A stretch of DNA of 64,000 nucleotides from Chryseobacterium salivictor (lineage in GTDB: Bacteria; Bacteroidota; Bacteroidia; Flavobacteriales; Weeksellaceae), in contig NZ_CP037954.1 in NCBI RefSeq assembly GCF_004359195.1, forward strand, positions 1,674,001 to 1,738,000, written 5' to 3'. Shown here piece after piece: positions 16,221-24,266 of the stretch (position 1 is the stretch's first letter; each line of letters begins with the position of its first letter). The position numbers and the translations under genes are program-made. The notes under the pieces were generated by a model. That model ran no database searches, was not told where the DNA came from, and worked only from the letters and a program-made list of their open reading frames with translations.

Positions 16221-16765
16221 GTGTTGGAAAGTATCAAGCCTAGGCTGCAAGTATGCAAACTGCGGTTAAGCGAAGAGAAGACCAAGATTACCTATTCACA
16301 GTTTCAAGCCGATGTCTAAGAAGAGCAACAGGAATTCGGGTGTATTTCTTGGATTTGATTGTGAGAAGAGTATGAAGTCGAGGACACGCATCCTATCGAG
16401 CTGGAAACAAATGAATTTTCAGAGAGAAGTACTTGGACACTTCTAGGCTTAGCCGCCTTACTAAATGCAAAGACCAGAGGAATCATTAACTATTTTGGCA
16501 AGATGGAAACACGGTCATTAGAGAAATTATTCCGACATTTGGACTGCCGTATAGCGAAGTGGGTAAAGAATAAGTTTAAAAGATTAAACAGCTACCAAAA
16601 GGCATTTGATTGGCTAAGAGACATAAAGTCGAGCTATCCAAACACATTTGTACATTGGTCGCTAAGCAAAATCTAAGATTGTATGTCAAGAGCCGTATGA
16701 GTCGAGAGGTTCATGTACGGTTCTGTGAGAGGCTTAGGCTGAAATGCTTTTACCTACTTGACCCG
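16221..16765 (+). mobile_element. 3' remnant of a group II intron with decayed reverse transcriptase
   Basis: Broken frames encode pieces of a group II intron maturase: LRLSEEKTKITY, IFLGFDCEKS and, from about 16519, EKLFRHLDCRIAKWVKNKFK continuing to TFVHWSLSKI and a stop at 16675. The frameshifts between them show it is dead. After it comes the ribozyme 3' end: a domain V-like hairpin starting GAGCCGTATGA and closing TGTACGGTTC (about 16690-16724), then the domain VI region ending CTACTTGAC at about 16763. The cassette-type motif GTTACAG lies at 16771, directly after the intron end. The 5' part of the intron is missing. Confidence 0.7.
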
Positions 16766-16807
16766 TAACCGTTACAGGCAAGCGCGTGAATCCTTAAAAA
16801 CAACAAC

Positions 16808-17809
16808 ATGAAGAAAATAATTATTATAGTTCGTGCGGTAACCACTTTAATTCCAACAATTGTGTTTACTTGTTTTTTTACAATAAATGCGTCTGGACAA
16901 TCAAGAGATACTTCTAATCCAGTTCGCCCAAGTGTAAATAAAAATGTAGAAGAATATGATACTTTTGGATATTTGGGTAAAGAATATGCTTTAAGCGTTA
17001 TTAATGGCTTCAAAGAAAGAAGCAAGCCCATCTATGAAAAGTACATCTTGCACAGCGATATACCGTATGGCCTAGGCAAAAGAGAAACCTTTGATCACTT
17101 TCACAATCCTGCATTTGATAAAAACCCTGAAGGGGTGTTTATTTTTATTCACGGAGGATATTGGCAGGGCGAAGTAAAAGAATCCTATGCCTTTGTGGCT
17201 AAACAGCTACTCGAAAGAAATATAGATGTGATACTGATTGAGTATGATTTGACCCGAGACAATGAAAAATTTGGAGAACAAATACCTCGTGTAAGCATGA
17301 CAGCTATTGTAAACGAGCTGGGTAATGCCTTAGATAAAATACAAGTTCACCTGTCAAATTCGTTCAAAGAATCCGCATCCCAAATTCCAGTTTACGTAAG
17401 TGGTCATTCAGCTGGAGGACATTTAGCTGCCATTGTAAAAGATCACCCTTTAATTACTGGTGCTGCAATGCCTATAAGTGGAATATTTGACCTTGTACCG
17501 ATCTCTAAAACAAAAAAAATTGGAAGACCCTTACAACTTAATCTGCTTGAAGCTTCAAAATTGAGTCCAATCAACAATTTGCTTCCTGCAATGGATCAGT
17601 CTGTTCCAGTGTTTTTATACTATGGCGCAGATGAGCAACCCGAGTTGGTAAATCAATCCAAAAATTATCACAAACTGCTAAAGCGTAAAAAGTACAAAAC
17701 GGACATTAAAGCGATACCTGCTGCAGACCATTTCACGGTTTTGATCGATCTATTTGAAAAAGAAAATAGCGTCTTGCTTAAAGAAATTTTTAATGCTAAA
17801 AGTAAGTAA
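16808..17809 (+). CDS. Exported alpha/beta hydrolase, kynurenine-formamidase-like esterase
   Basis: A 333-residue protein with an N-terminal signal or anchor (residues 1-31, ending NASGQ). The oxyanion-hole motif FIFIHGGYWQGE matches the HGGYWQ of kynurenine formamidases and related esterases. The nucleophile elbow is SGHSAGGHLAA (serine near residue 202). A late histidine in AADHFTVL and an aspartate in YYGADEQPE complete a plausible triad. Export argues against cytosolic tryptophan breakdown, so it is more likely an envelope esterase. The gene follows a group II intron end and a GTTACAG motif and is closed by a strong hairpin. It stands alone. Confidence 0.75.
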   Translation: MKKIIIIVRAVTTLIPTIVFTCFFTINASGQSRDTSNPVRPSVNKNVEEYDTFGYLGKEYALSVINGFKERSKPIYEKYILHSDIPYGLGKRETFDHFHNPAFDKNPEGVFIFIHGGYWQGEVKESYAFVAKQLLERNIDVILIEYDLTRDNEKFGEQIPRVSMTAIVNELGNALDKIQVHLSNSFKESASQIPVYVSGHSAGGHLAAIVKDHPLITGAAMPISGIFDLVPISKTKKIGRPLQLNLLEASKLSPINNLLPAMDQSVPVFLYYGADEQPELVNQSKNYHKLLKRKKYKTDIKAIPAADHFTVLIDLFEKENSVLLKEIFNAKSK

Positions 17810-17815
17810 ATAACG

Positions 17816-17840
17816 AACGCCCAATATTGGGCGTTACAGA
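17816..17840 (+). terminator. Perfect palindrome downstream of the esterase gene
   Basis: AACGCCCAATATTGGGCGTT (17816-17835) is a perfect inverted repeat 6 bp after the stop codon. There is no T-run directly behind it. It serves the convergent pair of genes, or is a repeat boundary, since GTTACAG follows it as it does at 16771. Confidence 0.5.
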
Positions 17841-17898
17841 AGATCGTTTTATAAATCCTGATTTTTGTCGGTTATTGGTAAATTGCTACAGTAGCAAA

Positions 17899-18873
17899 CT
17901 AATCCATTGTTAAAAGAATCTTTCCAATATGGTCACTGCTTTCCATTAACCGGTGCGCATCGGCAGCTTCTGCTAATGGCATTTTTTTATAAATTACCGG
18001 ATAGATTTTTTTGGAATCGAACATAGGCCAGATGTTTTTTTCTACTTCCTGCGCAATTTGGGCTTTCACTTCAGTTGGCTGGGGTTTTAGAAAATTTCCT
18101 GTAATGGTGAGGCTCTTGGCCATAATCATTAGGATATTAATAGTGGTGTCAACGTTTTTCATGCCGTTAATAAAAATAAGACGGCCTTTATTATTGAGAA
18201 TACCAAGATTCTTTAGCGTATAATCTCCACCGACCATATCGAGAATTACATCTATCTTTTCATCTTTCCAAACTTCTTCAAAAGCTTGATCTTTGTAATT
18301 GATGACATGATCAACGCCCATCTTTTTTAAGAAATCTACCTTTTCTGCCGTTCCAGCAGTGCTGTAGGTTTCGCAGCCCAAAGCTTTTGCCATTTGCAAT
18401 CCCATGGTTCCGATGCCACTGGTTCCGCCATGAATGAGTAATTTTTCGCCCGACTGTAGTTTACCCATCATAAAAACATTGAACCAGACCGTAAAAACGG
18501 TTTCCGGAATACCAGCCGCATCTTCCAGACTCACACCCTCGGGGATAGGAAGACAGTGCGAGCTATCGACCGCGACATATTCTGCATAACCGCCATCGGG
18601 TATGAGGGCACAAACCTTGTCGCCGACTTTTTTATCTTTGACTTCAGTACCTATTTCTTCAATGATCCCTGAAACTTCCAAACCAGGAATGATGGTCTGT
18701 GATGAACTTTTACCATAGGTTTCAATATCTTCCCGGGTAATCACATCACTGCGGTTGATGCCTGCCGCTTTTACTTTAATGAGAACCTGTTTTTTCTGCG
18801 GAATGGGCTTTGGCGTTTCCTGAAGTTCTAAAACTTCCGGCCCGCCAGATCTGGTGATATGGATTGCTTTCAT
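17899..18873 (-). CDS. NAD(P)H-quinone oxidoreductase, PIG3-type zinc-less MDR enzyme
   Basis: A 324-residue medium-chain dehydrogenase/reductase. It starts MKAIHITRSGGPEVLELQET, has the nucleotide-binding loop GGTSGIGTMGLQMAKALG, and the family block YAEYVAVDSSHCLPIPEGVS. The zinc ligands of alcohol dehydrogenases are absent. Enzymes of this PIG3/QOR type reduce quinones or other electrophiles with NADPH. It is a single gene with its own upstream region and ordinary codon use, so it looks like core chromosome within the accessory stretch. Confidence 0.85.
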   Translation of the reverse strand: MKAIHITRSGGPEVLELQETPKPIPQKKQVLIKVKAAGINRSDVITREDIETYGKSSSQTIIPGLEVSGIIEEIGTEVKDKKVGDKVCALIPDGGYAEYVAVDSSHCLPIPEGVSLEDAAGIPETVFTVWFNVFMMGKLQSGEKLLIHGGTSGIGTMGLQMAKALGCETYSTAGTAEKVDFLKKMGVDHVINYKDQAFEEVWKDEKIDVILDMVGGDYTLKNLGILNNKGRLIFINGMKNVDTTINILMIMAKSLTITGNFLKPQPTEVKAQIAQEVEKNIWPMFDSKKIYPVIYKKMPLAEAADAHRLMESSDHIGKILLTMD

Positions 18874-19165
18874 TATTATATTTTTTAAAAATAGTGTACG
18901 ATAAAAGTTAAAAGAGTTTGGTGCGAACGCAACCTGTTAGTTTATATTTAAAGTTGCGAAACAAACAAAATTATAATGCGTAAAATTACGAATTTTATCG
19001 TACAGCCGTTATCAAATCAGCTGATAATGTCATTTTCGAGAGGGGAAAATTCTCTCCAATCTTTGGATAACAATTGAACAATTAATCGATTACTTGTGGA
19101 ATTCCGTATTTCTTAAATTAGAAAACTATCATCCACAAACTGAAATCCCTAATAGAAAAAAATCA

Positions 19166-19624
19166 ATGAAAGATGACAGCAGAACATGGACAGCGAGCAT
19201 TAAACAAGAAATTTTGTTCCAGTCTATTATTATTATTATTGCAGTAATAATCAACGTGATTATCTTCGGAATTCTTTATTTCACAAAGAAAACAAAATTT
19301 AAAAATGCTTTCTTGGCGAATATCATTTTAGCACCGATTATTCTTCTCCTTGTCTTTAGCAAAGCGCACAAAACCTTTAGGCAGGAAAATTTTTCAGGTG
19401 GAAGTTTTAAATATAAGGGGTCAAAATTTTCAGTTTTTGTTGATAAGAAAAAAATAAACTTTACCATTTTTAAAACTGACATAAATACCAATGAAACTAA
19501 TATTATTGCAGGTAATATAGAACTGCAAAATGATATAATTCTTCTAAAAAGTAGAAATGAAGAACACCTAATTGAAAATGATACAATAAAAGGAATTGAA
19601 GGTAGAAATTTCAAACTAAAATAA
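19166..19624 (+). CDS. Small membrane protein of unknown function
   Basis: A 152-residue protein. The ATG at 19166 gives MKDDSRTWTASIKQEILFQS; an upstream TTG at 19094 is possible but less likely. Two membrane helices (SIIIIIAVIINVIIFGILYF and FLANIILAPIILLLVFSKA) are followed by a beta-rich domain of about 90 residues (SFKYKGSKFSVFVDKKKINF). No family is recognised. The gene stands alone and a family A repeat starts 16 bp after its stop. Confidence 0.55.
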   Translation: MKDDSRTWTASIKQEILFQSIIIIIAVIINVIIFGILYFTKKTKFKNAFLANIILAPIILLLVFSKAHKTFRQENFSGGSFKYKGSKFSVFVDKKKINFTIFKTDINTNETNIIAGNIELQNDIILLKSRNEEHLIENDTIKGIEGRNFKLK

Positions 19625-19640
19625 AATTTGCCTTCTCATA

Positions 19641-19695
19641 ATAACTAAGCTTTCGTTTTGTCTGCAAGACAAGAAATGGAAGTGTGTTGAACGGA
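19641..19695. repeat. Family A palindromic repeat, copy 7
   Basis: CTCATAA is joined to TAACTAAGC, then the standard hairpin with one substitution (AAATGGAAG) and TGTTGAACGG. It seems to have replaced the left arm of the attC-like site whose right arm follows at about 19745. Confidence 0.7.
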
Positions 19696-19744
19696 ACCTT
19701 TATGAGCTTTTCAGCCACGGTGCTTCTACCAATGGGTTTAAAGT

Positions 19745-19837
19745 TTTCATCGAAGATTGATGCGATTAATTAAGTTTTTGACAACTAAAAAGTTTTCGTA
19801 TTTTTACTCCGCCTGCAGAAATACCCGGCCGTTATCT
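19745..19837. repeat. attC-like site, second type, right half
   Basis: The core GTTTTCATCGA...GCGATTAATTAAGTTTTT and the arm TACTCCGCCTGCAGAAATACCC, ending GTTATCT (19831-19837), closely match the complete site at 49827-49953. GTTATCT is the exact complement of AGATAAC at 21203-21209, so 19831-21209 is one cassette with two genes. Confidence 0.65.
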
Positions 19838-19895
19838 ACTACCAAATAAAACGTGCATAAAATTAAAGTCAGTAATTAAATGAAATCAAATTTTT

Positions 19896-20396
19896 ATGAG
19901 AAAACTGAATAGAATTGTAAATATTATTTTAATTCCTAGTTTTATTATTTCTGTAGTTATATCTGTTTTAATATACAATGGACTTTCAAAGGAAATTGGA
20001 AATATAAAATACGATGCTAATACGGATAATAAAAATTTTGAAATTAACGGTTACATATATCAGTATTATCAATCTGGAGCGCAGTATTTTTATGGAAGGG
20101 CAGCAATTAGAAGCGAAATTCTAGATAAAATTAAAGCTCTGAAATCTATTCAAAACGGTTATGTCACAGCAAGATTTGTTGTTAACCATAGAGGAGAAAC
20201 CGACAGATATAGACTGCTTGTTGTTGATACAAATTATGAAAAAATGAAAATATCTCAGGATGATAACAATTTGATAATTAAAGAACTTAAGAGTTTAAAT
20301 AATTGGATTCCAGGAGTTATAAAAAATAAGAAGGTGGATTCCTACTCCTTAATAAATTTTAAAATACAACATGGAAAAATTGTCGATATTTTCTAG
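19896..20396 (+). CDS. Membrane-anchored protein of unknown function
   Basis: A 166-residue protein with one N-terminal membrane helix (IVNIILIPSFIISVVISVLI). A soluble domain of about 130 residues follows, rich in YxYYQSG and charged strands (KIKALKSIQNGYVTARFVVN, then RLLVVDTNYEKM). The pattern FVVNHRGETDRYRLLVVD suggests a TonB-C-like or small beta-sandwich fold, but this is only an impression. Its end overlaps the start of the next gene by 26 bp, so the two are coupled. Confidence 0.55.
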   Translation: MRKLNRIVNIILIPSFIISVVISVLIYNGLSKEIGNIKYDANTDNKNFEINGYIYQYYQSGAQYFYGRAAIRSEILDKIKALKSIQNGYVTARFVVNHRGETDRYRLLVVDTNYEKMKISQDDNNLIIKELKSLNNWIPGVIKNKKVDSYSLINFKIQHGKIVDIF

Positions 20397-21186
20397 AATT
20401 TTATTAACATTTAAAATATTATTTTCCGTTCTCTTTTTAGGTTTTATCTCATTAGCAATATTCTTTGTTTATGTTATTAATAAGGAAGCAAAGTTTGCAA
20501 TAGGAGCAGGAACGCAAGGAACACAGTTTTCCCAATTTATATTTGCAAAACTGATAAAAGATTTTCCCACTTATTCAGACGCTTTTTTCGAAAAATCTGT
20601 ACCATACAATAAAAGAGGATTTTATTATGAAGGATTTCAGCTGTTGAATCGAGCAGTGGATTTGAATCCCAAAGAACATTTAGGGTACAGAGGTTGGATA
20701 AAATTAAATAAATTAAAAGACTATCAGGGCGCTATAAAAGATTTTGAAAAATTAGATTCTTTAACTCCCAATTATTTTGATGTAAATGGTGGAAGCATTA
20801 ATTATTTATTGGCTGCTGCTTATCAAGGTGCTGGTAATTTTGAAAAATCTAGAACTTTTTATGAAAAACTATTTAAAGCAGATGAAAAACAATATCCTAT
20901 TTTTCCTATTAGTTATGTAAATTATGGTATTTTGTTAGGTAATATGGGATTACACAGGCTGGCTATCAAACAATTTGATATTTCCTTAAATAAAAGCAAT
21001 TATAAATTTGCAGAATCCTATTATAATAAAGCCTTAATCTATAAAAAATTGGGAGAGAAAGATTCTGTACAAATATTATTAAAAAGAGCACTGGACTCCT
21101 ACGATCAAGGATATAAAATTAATGACATATATAATGAAGCATTTAATGAATTATATCGTGATGATATAATTAGACAAATTGAGTAA
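20371..21186 (+). CDS. Membrane-anchored tetratricopeptide-repeat protein
   Basis: A 271-residue protein with one membrane helix at about 10-34 (ILFSVLFLGFISLAIFFVYV). From about residue 70 it has several tetratricopeptide repeats, for example NKRGFYYEGFQLLNRAVDLN, YLLAAAYQGAGNFEKSRTFY and INKALIYKKLGEKDSVQILL-like units. Such repeats bind peptides or partners. It overlaps the preceding gene by 26 bp, and the cassette closes 17 bp after its stop with AGATAAC. The two proteins likely form a membrane pair. Confidence 0.7.
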   Translation: MEKLSIFSRILLTFKILFSVLFLGFISLAIFFVYVINKEAKFAIGAGTQGTQFSQFIFAKLIKDFPTYSDAFFEKSVPYNKRGFYYEGFQLLNRAVDLNPKEHLGYRGWIKLNKLKDYQGAIKDFEKLDSLTPNYFDVNGGSINYLLAAAYQGAGNFEKSRTFYEKLFKADEKQYPIFPISYVNYGILLGNMGLHRLAIKQFDISLNKSNYKFAESYYNKALIYKKLGEKDSVQILLKRALDSYDQGYKINDIYNEAFNELYRDDIIRQIE

Positions 21187-21202
21187 AATATAATATGGCA
21201 AC

Positions 21203-21275
21203 AGATAACAAAATATTTCTATTAGCGGGTATGAAGTCCCTGATCTCCGAAGTCTCACGGCTTCGGAGCTTTATT
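21203..21275. repeat. Left arm of a second-type attC-like site and a terminator hairpin
   Basis: AGATAAC (21203-21209) is followed by AAAATATTTCTATTAGCGGG, which corresponds to the left arm of the complete site at 49827-49953. No right arm follows, so the array ends here. The hairpin CTCCGAAG/CTTCGGAG at 21245-21268 with TTTATTTT behind it would terminate transcription. From 21276 to 21590 I see no gene. Confidence 0.55.
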
Positions 21276-21594
21276 TTGAAATGGTTACGAATCGCTGATA
21301 ATTTGTGAAGAACTTGTTTCTGATGTGCTTTTTTAGGAATAGAGCGGGCTTTGGCAGATCATTCTGGTTACAGGCTGAGAGAGTTCCTCCGCAGTGAAGA
21401 CACTTTGCCAGCCAGAGTACCCTTACCCCGCGGTGAAAGTGCTTTACCGCCATCCGATTTCCGTCACCGCCATCTGACTTCCTCGTTGTACTGGTAAAAA
21501 CTCCTTTGATAGAGCGTGTAGAACGTTCCATGTTTGACAAATATTATAAGTTGATTATTATCTTAGTTCTTCCTAAGATGAGCTGATGAAGCTG

Positions 21595-21648
21595 TTGTGT
21601 ATAAGGTAAAGTATTGCTATATTTGGTAAACCAATTTGGATAACCAGT
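21595..21648 (+). promoter_or_regulatory. Promoter and tandem operator of the PL6 lyase gene
   Basis: The -33 TTG at 21595-21597 and the -7 box TATATTTG at 21618-21625 are spaced by 20 bp. Two boxes, TGGTAAACCA (21624-21633) and TGGATAACCA (21637-21646), start 13 bp apart. The first overlaps the -7 box by 2 bp. A bound repressor would block RNA polymerase. The likely binder is the GntR protein of this locus (inference). Confidence 0.75.
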
Positions 21649-21790
21649 TTCGAGGCGTCAAAAGTTACAGTGAAATGATCTGGAATTCTGAAAAATAAAA
21701 ACTTTATTGCGGTGACGCTGCATGAAGTTTAATGGCGTGAAAAATCAAAGTTAATTACGACCGATATAGAAGTATTATAAAATTTAAAGT

Positions 21791-24166
21791 ATGGAAATAA
21801 ACGCAGTAAAAAGTAAAAGTAATTTCAAAAATTTTAAAAAAGTGAAAAATAGTATTCGTATTTTAAGTTTAGTGATTTTGCTGTTTACATCCAACCTCAT
21901 GGTATTCGCCACTCCTGTTAATAGTGCAAAAGATATTAAAGTAAAAAATATAGTTGAACTTAACAAGGCCGTCAAAAATTCGACTGCAGGTGACCAGATC
22001 ATCCTGGCAAATGGTATTTGGAAGGATGTCCAGATTAGATTTTACGGCACAGGCACCAAAGAAAATCCGATCGTTTTAAGAGGTGAAACTCCAGGAAAAG
22101 TTTTTATAGAAGGAGCTTCTGATTTAAAATTTGGGGGAAATTATTTAACCGTACGGGATTTACATTTTAGAAACGGATACACGCCTTCCAGTTCAGTGGT
22201 ATCCTTTAAAATTGATAATAATACGATTGCCAATAACTGCAAGTTTACCCAATGCGTGATCGAGGAATTTACGCAGCCCGACAGAGATGTAAGCGATCAC
22301 TGGATTGAATTTTGGGGACGGCACAACGAATTGAGCGACTCTTACATCACTGGAAAGTCTAACTTCGGACCTACGCTCCGCGTTTTCCTGGATGGTAACG
22401 AAAATATTTACAATTATCACCAAATCGTAAACAATTACTTTGGGCCCAGACCCCGAAAAGGTGGACCCCATGGAGAAACGATCCAGGTCGGAGACAGTGA
22501 AACTTCGATGGCGCCTTCCCATACCAATGTTTACAACAATTTATTTGATCAGTGTAATGGCGAAGTAGAGGTCATTTCAAATAAATCCAATTTTAATGAA
22601 TACCGAAATAATGTATTTTTAGAGTCAGAAGGTTCCTTGGTGATCAGACACGGAAATTATAATGTAGTCGACGGCAATATTTTTATCGGAAACGACAAAT
22701 CAAACCAAATAGGCGGAATCCGGGTTGTTAACACGGGCCATTGGATCACCAACAACTATTTTTATAAAATAAGAGGTGAGGCCTTCCGCAGCGCCATTTC
22801 CATAATGAACGGAATTCCTAAGTCATCTTTAAACAGATACAACCAGGTAACTGATGTTGTAGTTGCACATAATTCTTTTATAGACTGTGAATCGCCATGG
22901 CAATTGAGCGTAGGTTCAAATGTAAGTCAAAGTGCAGTTTTACCTAAATCTGAAATCCGTTCCGCCCGCCCTGAACGAGTGCTTTTCGCCAATAATTTAA
23001 TTTACAATGAATTACCGGACACCCATCCTATTGTAAATTATGACAAAGTAGATGGCGTAACATTTAAGAACAATTTTATCAATAATGTAAACAACAGCGA
23101 AGTAAAACCTGCAGGCTTAATTACCACTAATTTTGGAGTCACCAAGGTATCGGACGGCCTGTTTACTTTAAAAGAAAATAACAGGGAGGTCTACCATGGT
23201 TTTGATTTTGAAAATATTACCAAAGATCTTTTTGGAAACGGCAGAACTGAAACTAACAACAGCATAGGTGCAATCGTGAATCCCATTAAAGGCAATCCTC
23301 TATTGGTTGACAGAAGTAAATACGGAACAAATTGGTATGAAGTTAACCAACCAAAAGCGCCTGCTAACAAAATTGCGGTTTCCACGGCCGCTGAATTGGT
23401 TAGACAATTAGCAAAGGCCAATTCGGGTGATGTAATTTTGCTAAAAAGCGGCACCTATCACTTAAAGTCCTCTTTGCCTGTCAACAAACAAATCACCATT
23501 GCTTCCATTAACAGTAAAAACAAAGCAAAACTTGTCTTTTCTTCAGAGAAAACGGCTTTTGAAATGCAGCCAAAAGGCCATTTAATTCTTAAAAATATTG
23601 TTCTTACAGGCAACAAAGCCCAGAATGCATTTACCACTTTGGATCAATTAATGAGCAAAGCCTATGATATTTCCATTGAAAATTCTGAAATATCCAACTT
23701 CAAAAGCGTGCTGGAAGTTTCTAAGGGTTCCTTTGCCGACAATATATCGCTTCTAAATTCCAAAATCAGCAATTGTGAGAACGGTTTTATGCTCAACAAA
23801 GAAAAAAATGACGGCGGTGATTATAATGCAGAGTTTGTGACTTTCACCAACTCAAAATTTGATCATATTGGCGGCGTTATCCTGGATTATTACCGCGGTG
23901 GCTATGACGAATCCACTATTGGAGGAAATATAAAAATGGAAGGGAATACCATCATCAACTCCGGAAAAGCACAGCCGGAAAATATCCTTATTAAAAACCG
24001 AGGCATCGTAAATGTATCAATCACCAATAATGTTTTTAAAAATAATCCGGTGAAAACCATCGCGGTTTTATGGGGTGAAAAAGGACAGACACCGGGAAAA
24101 AATACCATTGAAGATTCAGGTGAATTTAAAGTTGTTCAGAACTTAGAGATGAAACTGATGTATTGA
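21791..24166 (+). CDS. Alginate lyase, polysaccharide lyase family 6 (chondroitinase-B-like)
   Basis: A 791-residue exported enzyme: signal segment about 25-45 (LSLVILLFTSNLMVFATP), then two parallel beta-helix halves at about 50-500 and 520-780. The first half has the PL6 fingerprint: FGPRPRKGGPHGETIQVGDS, then GEVEVISNKSNFNEYRNN with the calcium-binding glutamates and catalytic lysine, and GSLVIRHGNYNVVDGN with the catalytic arginine. Two-domain PL6 enzymes cleave alginate by beta-elimination, often preferring MG or G-rich blocks. Position after a shared alginate operator and before a second lyase gene supports alginate as substrate. A long gap (21276-21590) separates it from the accessory array. 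Confidence 0.9.
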   Translation: MEINAVKSKSNFKNFKKVKNSIRILSLVILLFTSNLMVFATPVNSAKDIKVKNIVELNKAVKNSTAGDQIILANGIWKDVQIRFYGTGTKENPIVLRGETPGKVFIEGASDLKFGGNYLTVRDLHFRNGYTPSSSVVSFKIDNNTIANNCKFTQCVIEEFTQPDRDVSDHWIEFWGRHNELSDSYITGKSNFGPTLRVFLDGNENIYNYHQIVNNYFGPRPRKGGPHGETIQVGDSETSMAPSHTNVYNNLFDQCNGEVEVISNKSNFNEYRNNVFLESEGSLVIRHGNYNVVDGNIFIGNDKSNQIGGIRVVNTGHWITNNYFYKIRGEAFRSAISIMNGIPKSSLNRYNQVTDVVVAHNSFIDCESPWQLSVGSNVSQSAVLPKSEIRSARPERVLFANNLIYNELPDTHPIVNYDKVDGVTFKNNFINNVNNSEVKPAGLITTNFGVTKVSDGLFTLKENNREVYHGFDFENITKDLFGNGRTETNNSIGAIVNPIKGNPLLVDRSKYGTNWYEVNQPKAPANKIAVSTAAELVRQLAKANSGDVILLKSGTYHLKSSLPVNKQITIASINSKNKAKLVFSSEKTAFEMQPKGHLILKNIVLTGNKAQNAFTTLDQLMSKAYDISIENSEISNFKSVLEVSKGSFADNISLLNSKISNCENGFMLNKEKNDGGDYNAEFVTFTNSKFDHIGGVILDYYRGGYDESTIGGNIKMEGNTIINSGKAQPENILIKNRGIVNVSITNNVFKNNPVKTIAVLWGEKGQTPGKNTIEDSGEFKVVQNLEMKLMY

Positions 24167-24266
24167 TATTGGCCGCAGGTCATAACAACCCAAACAATCG
24201 ACAATTTATTATTAATGTGACGCGGGATTTTATTTATTCCGGCGTGCTTTAACTTACCCTAATAAT

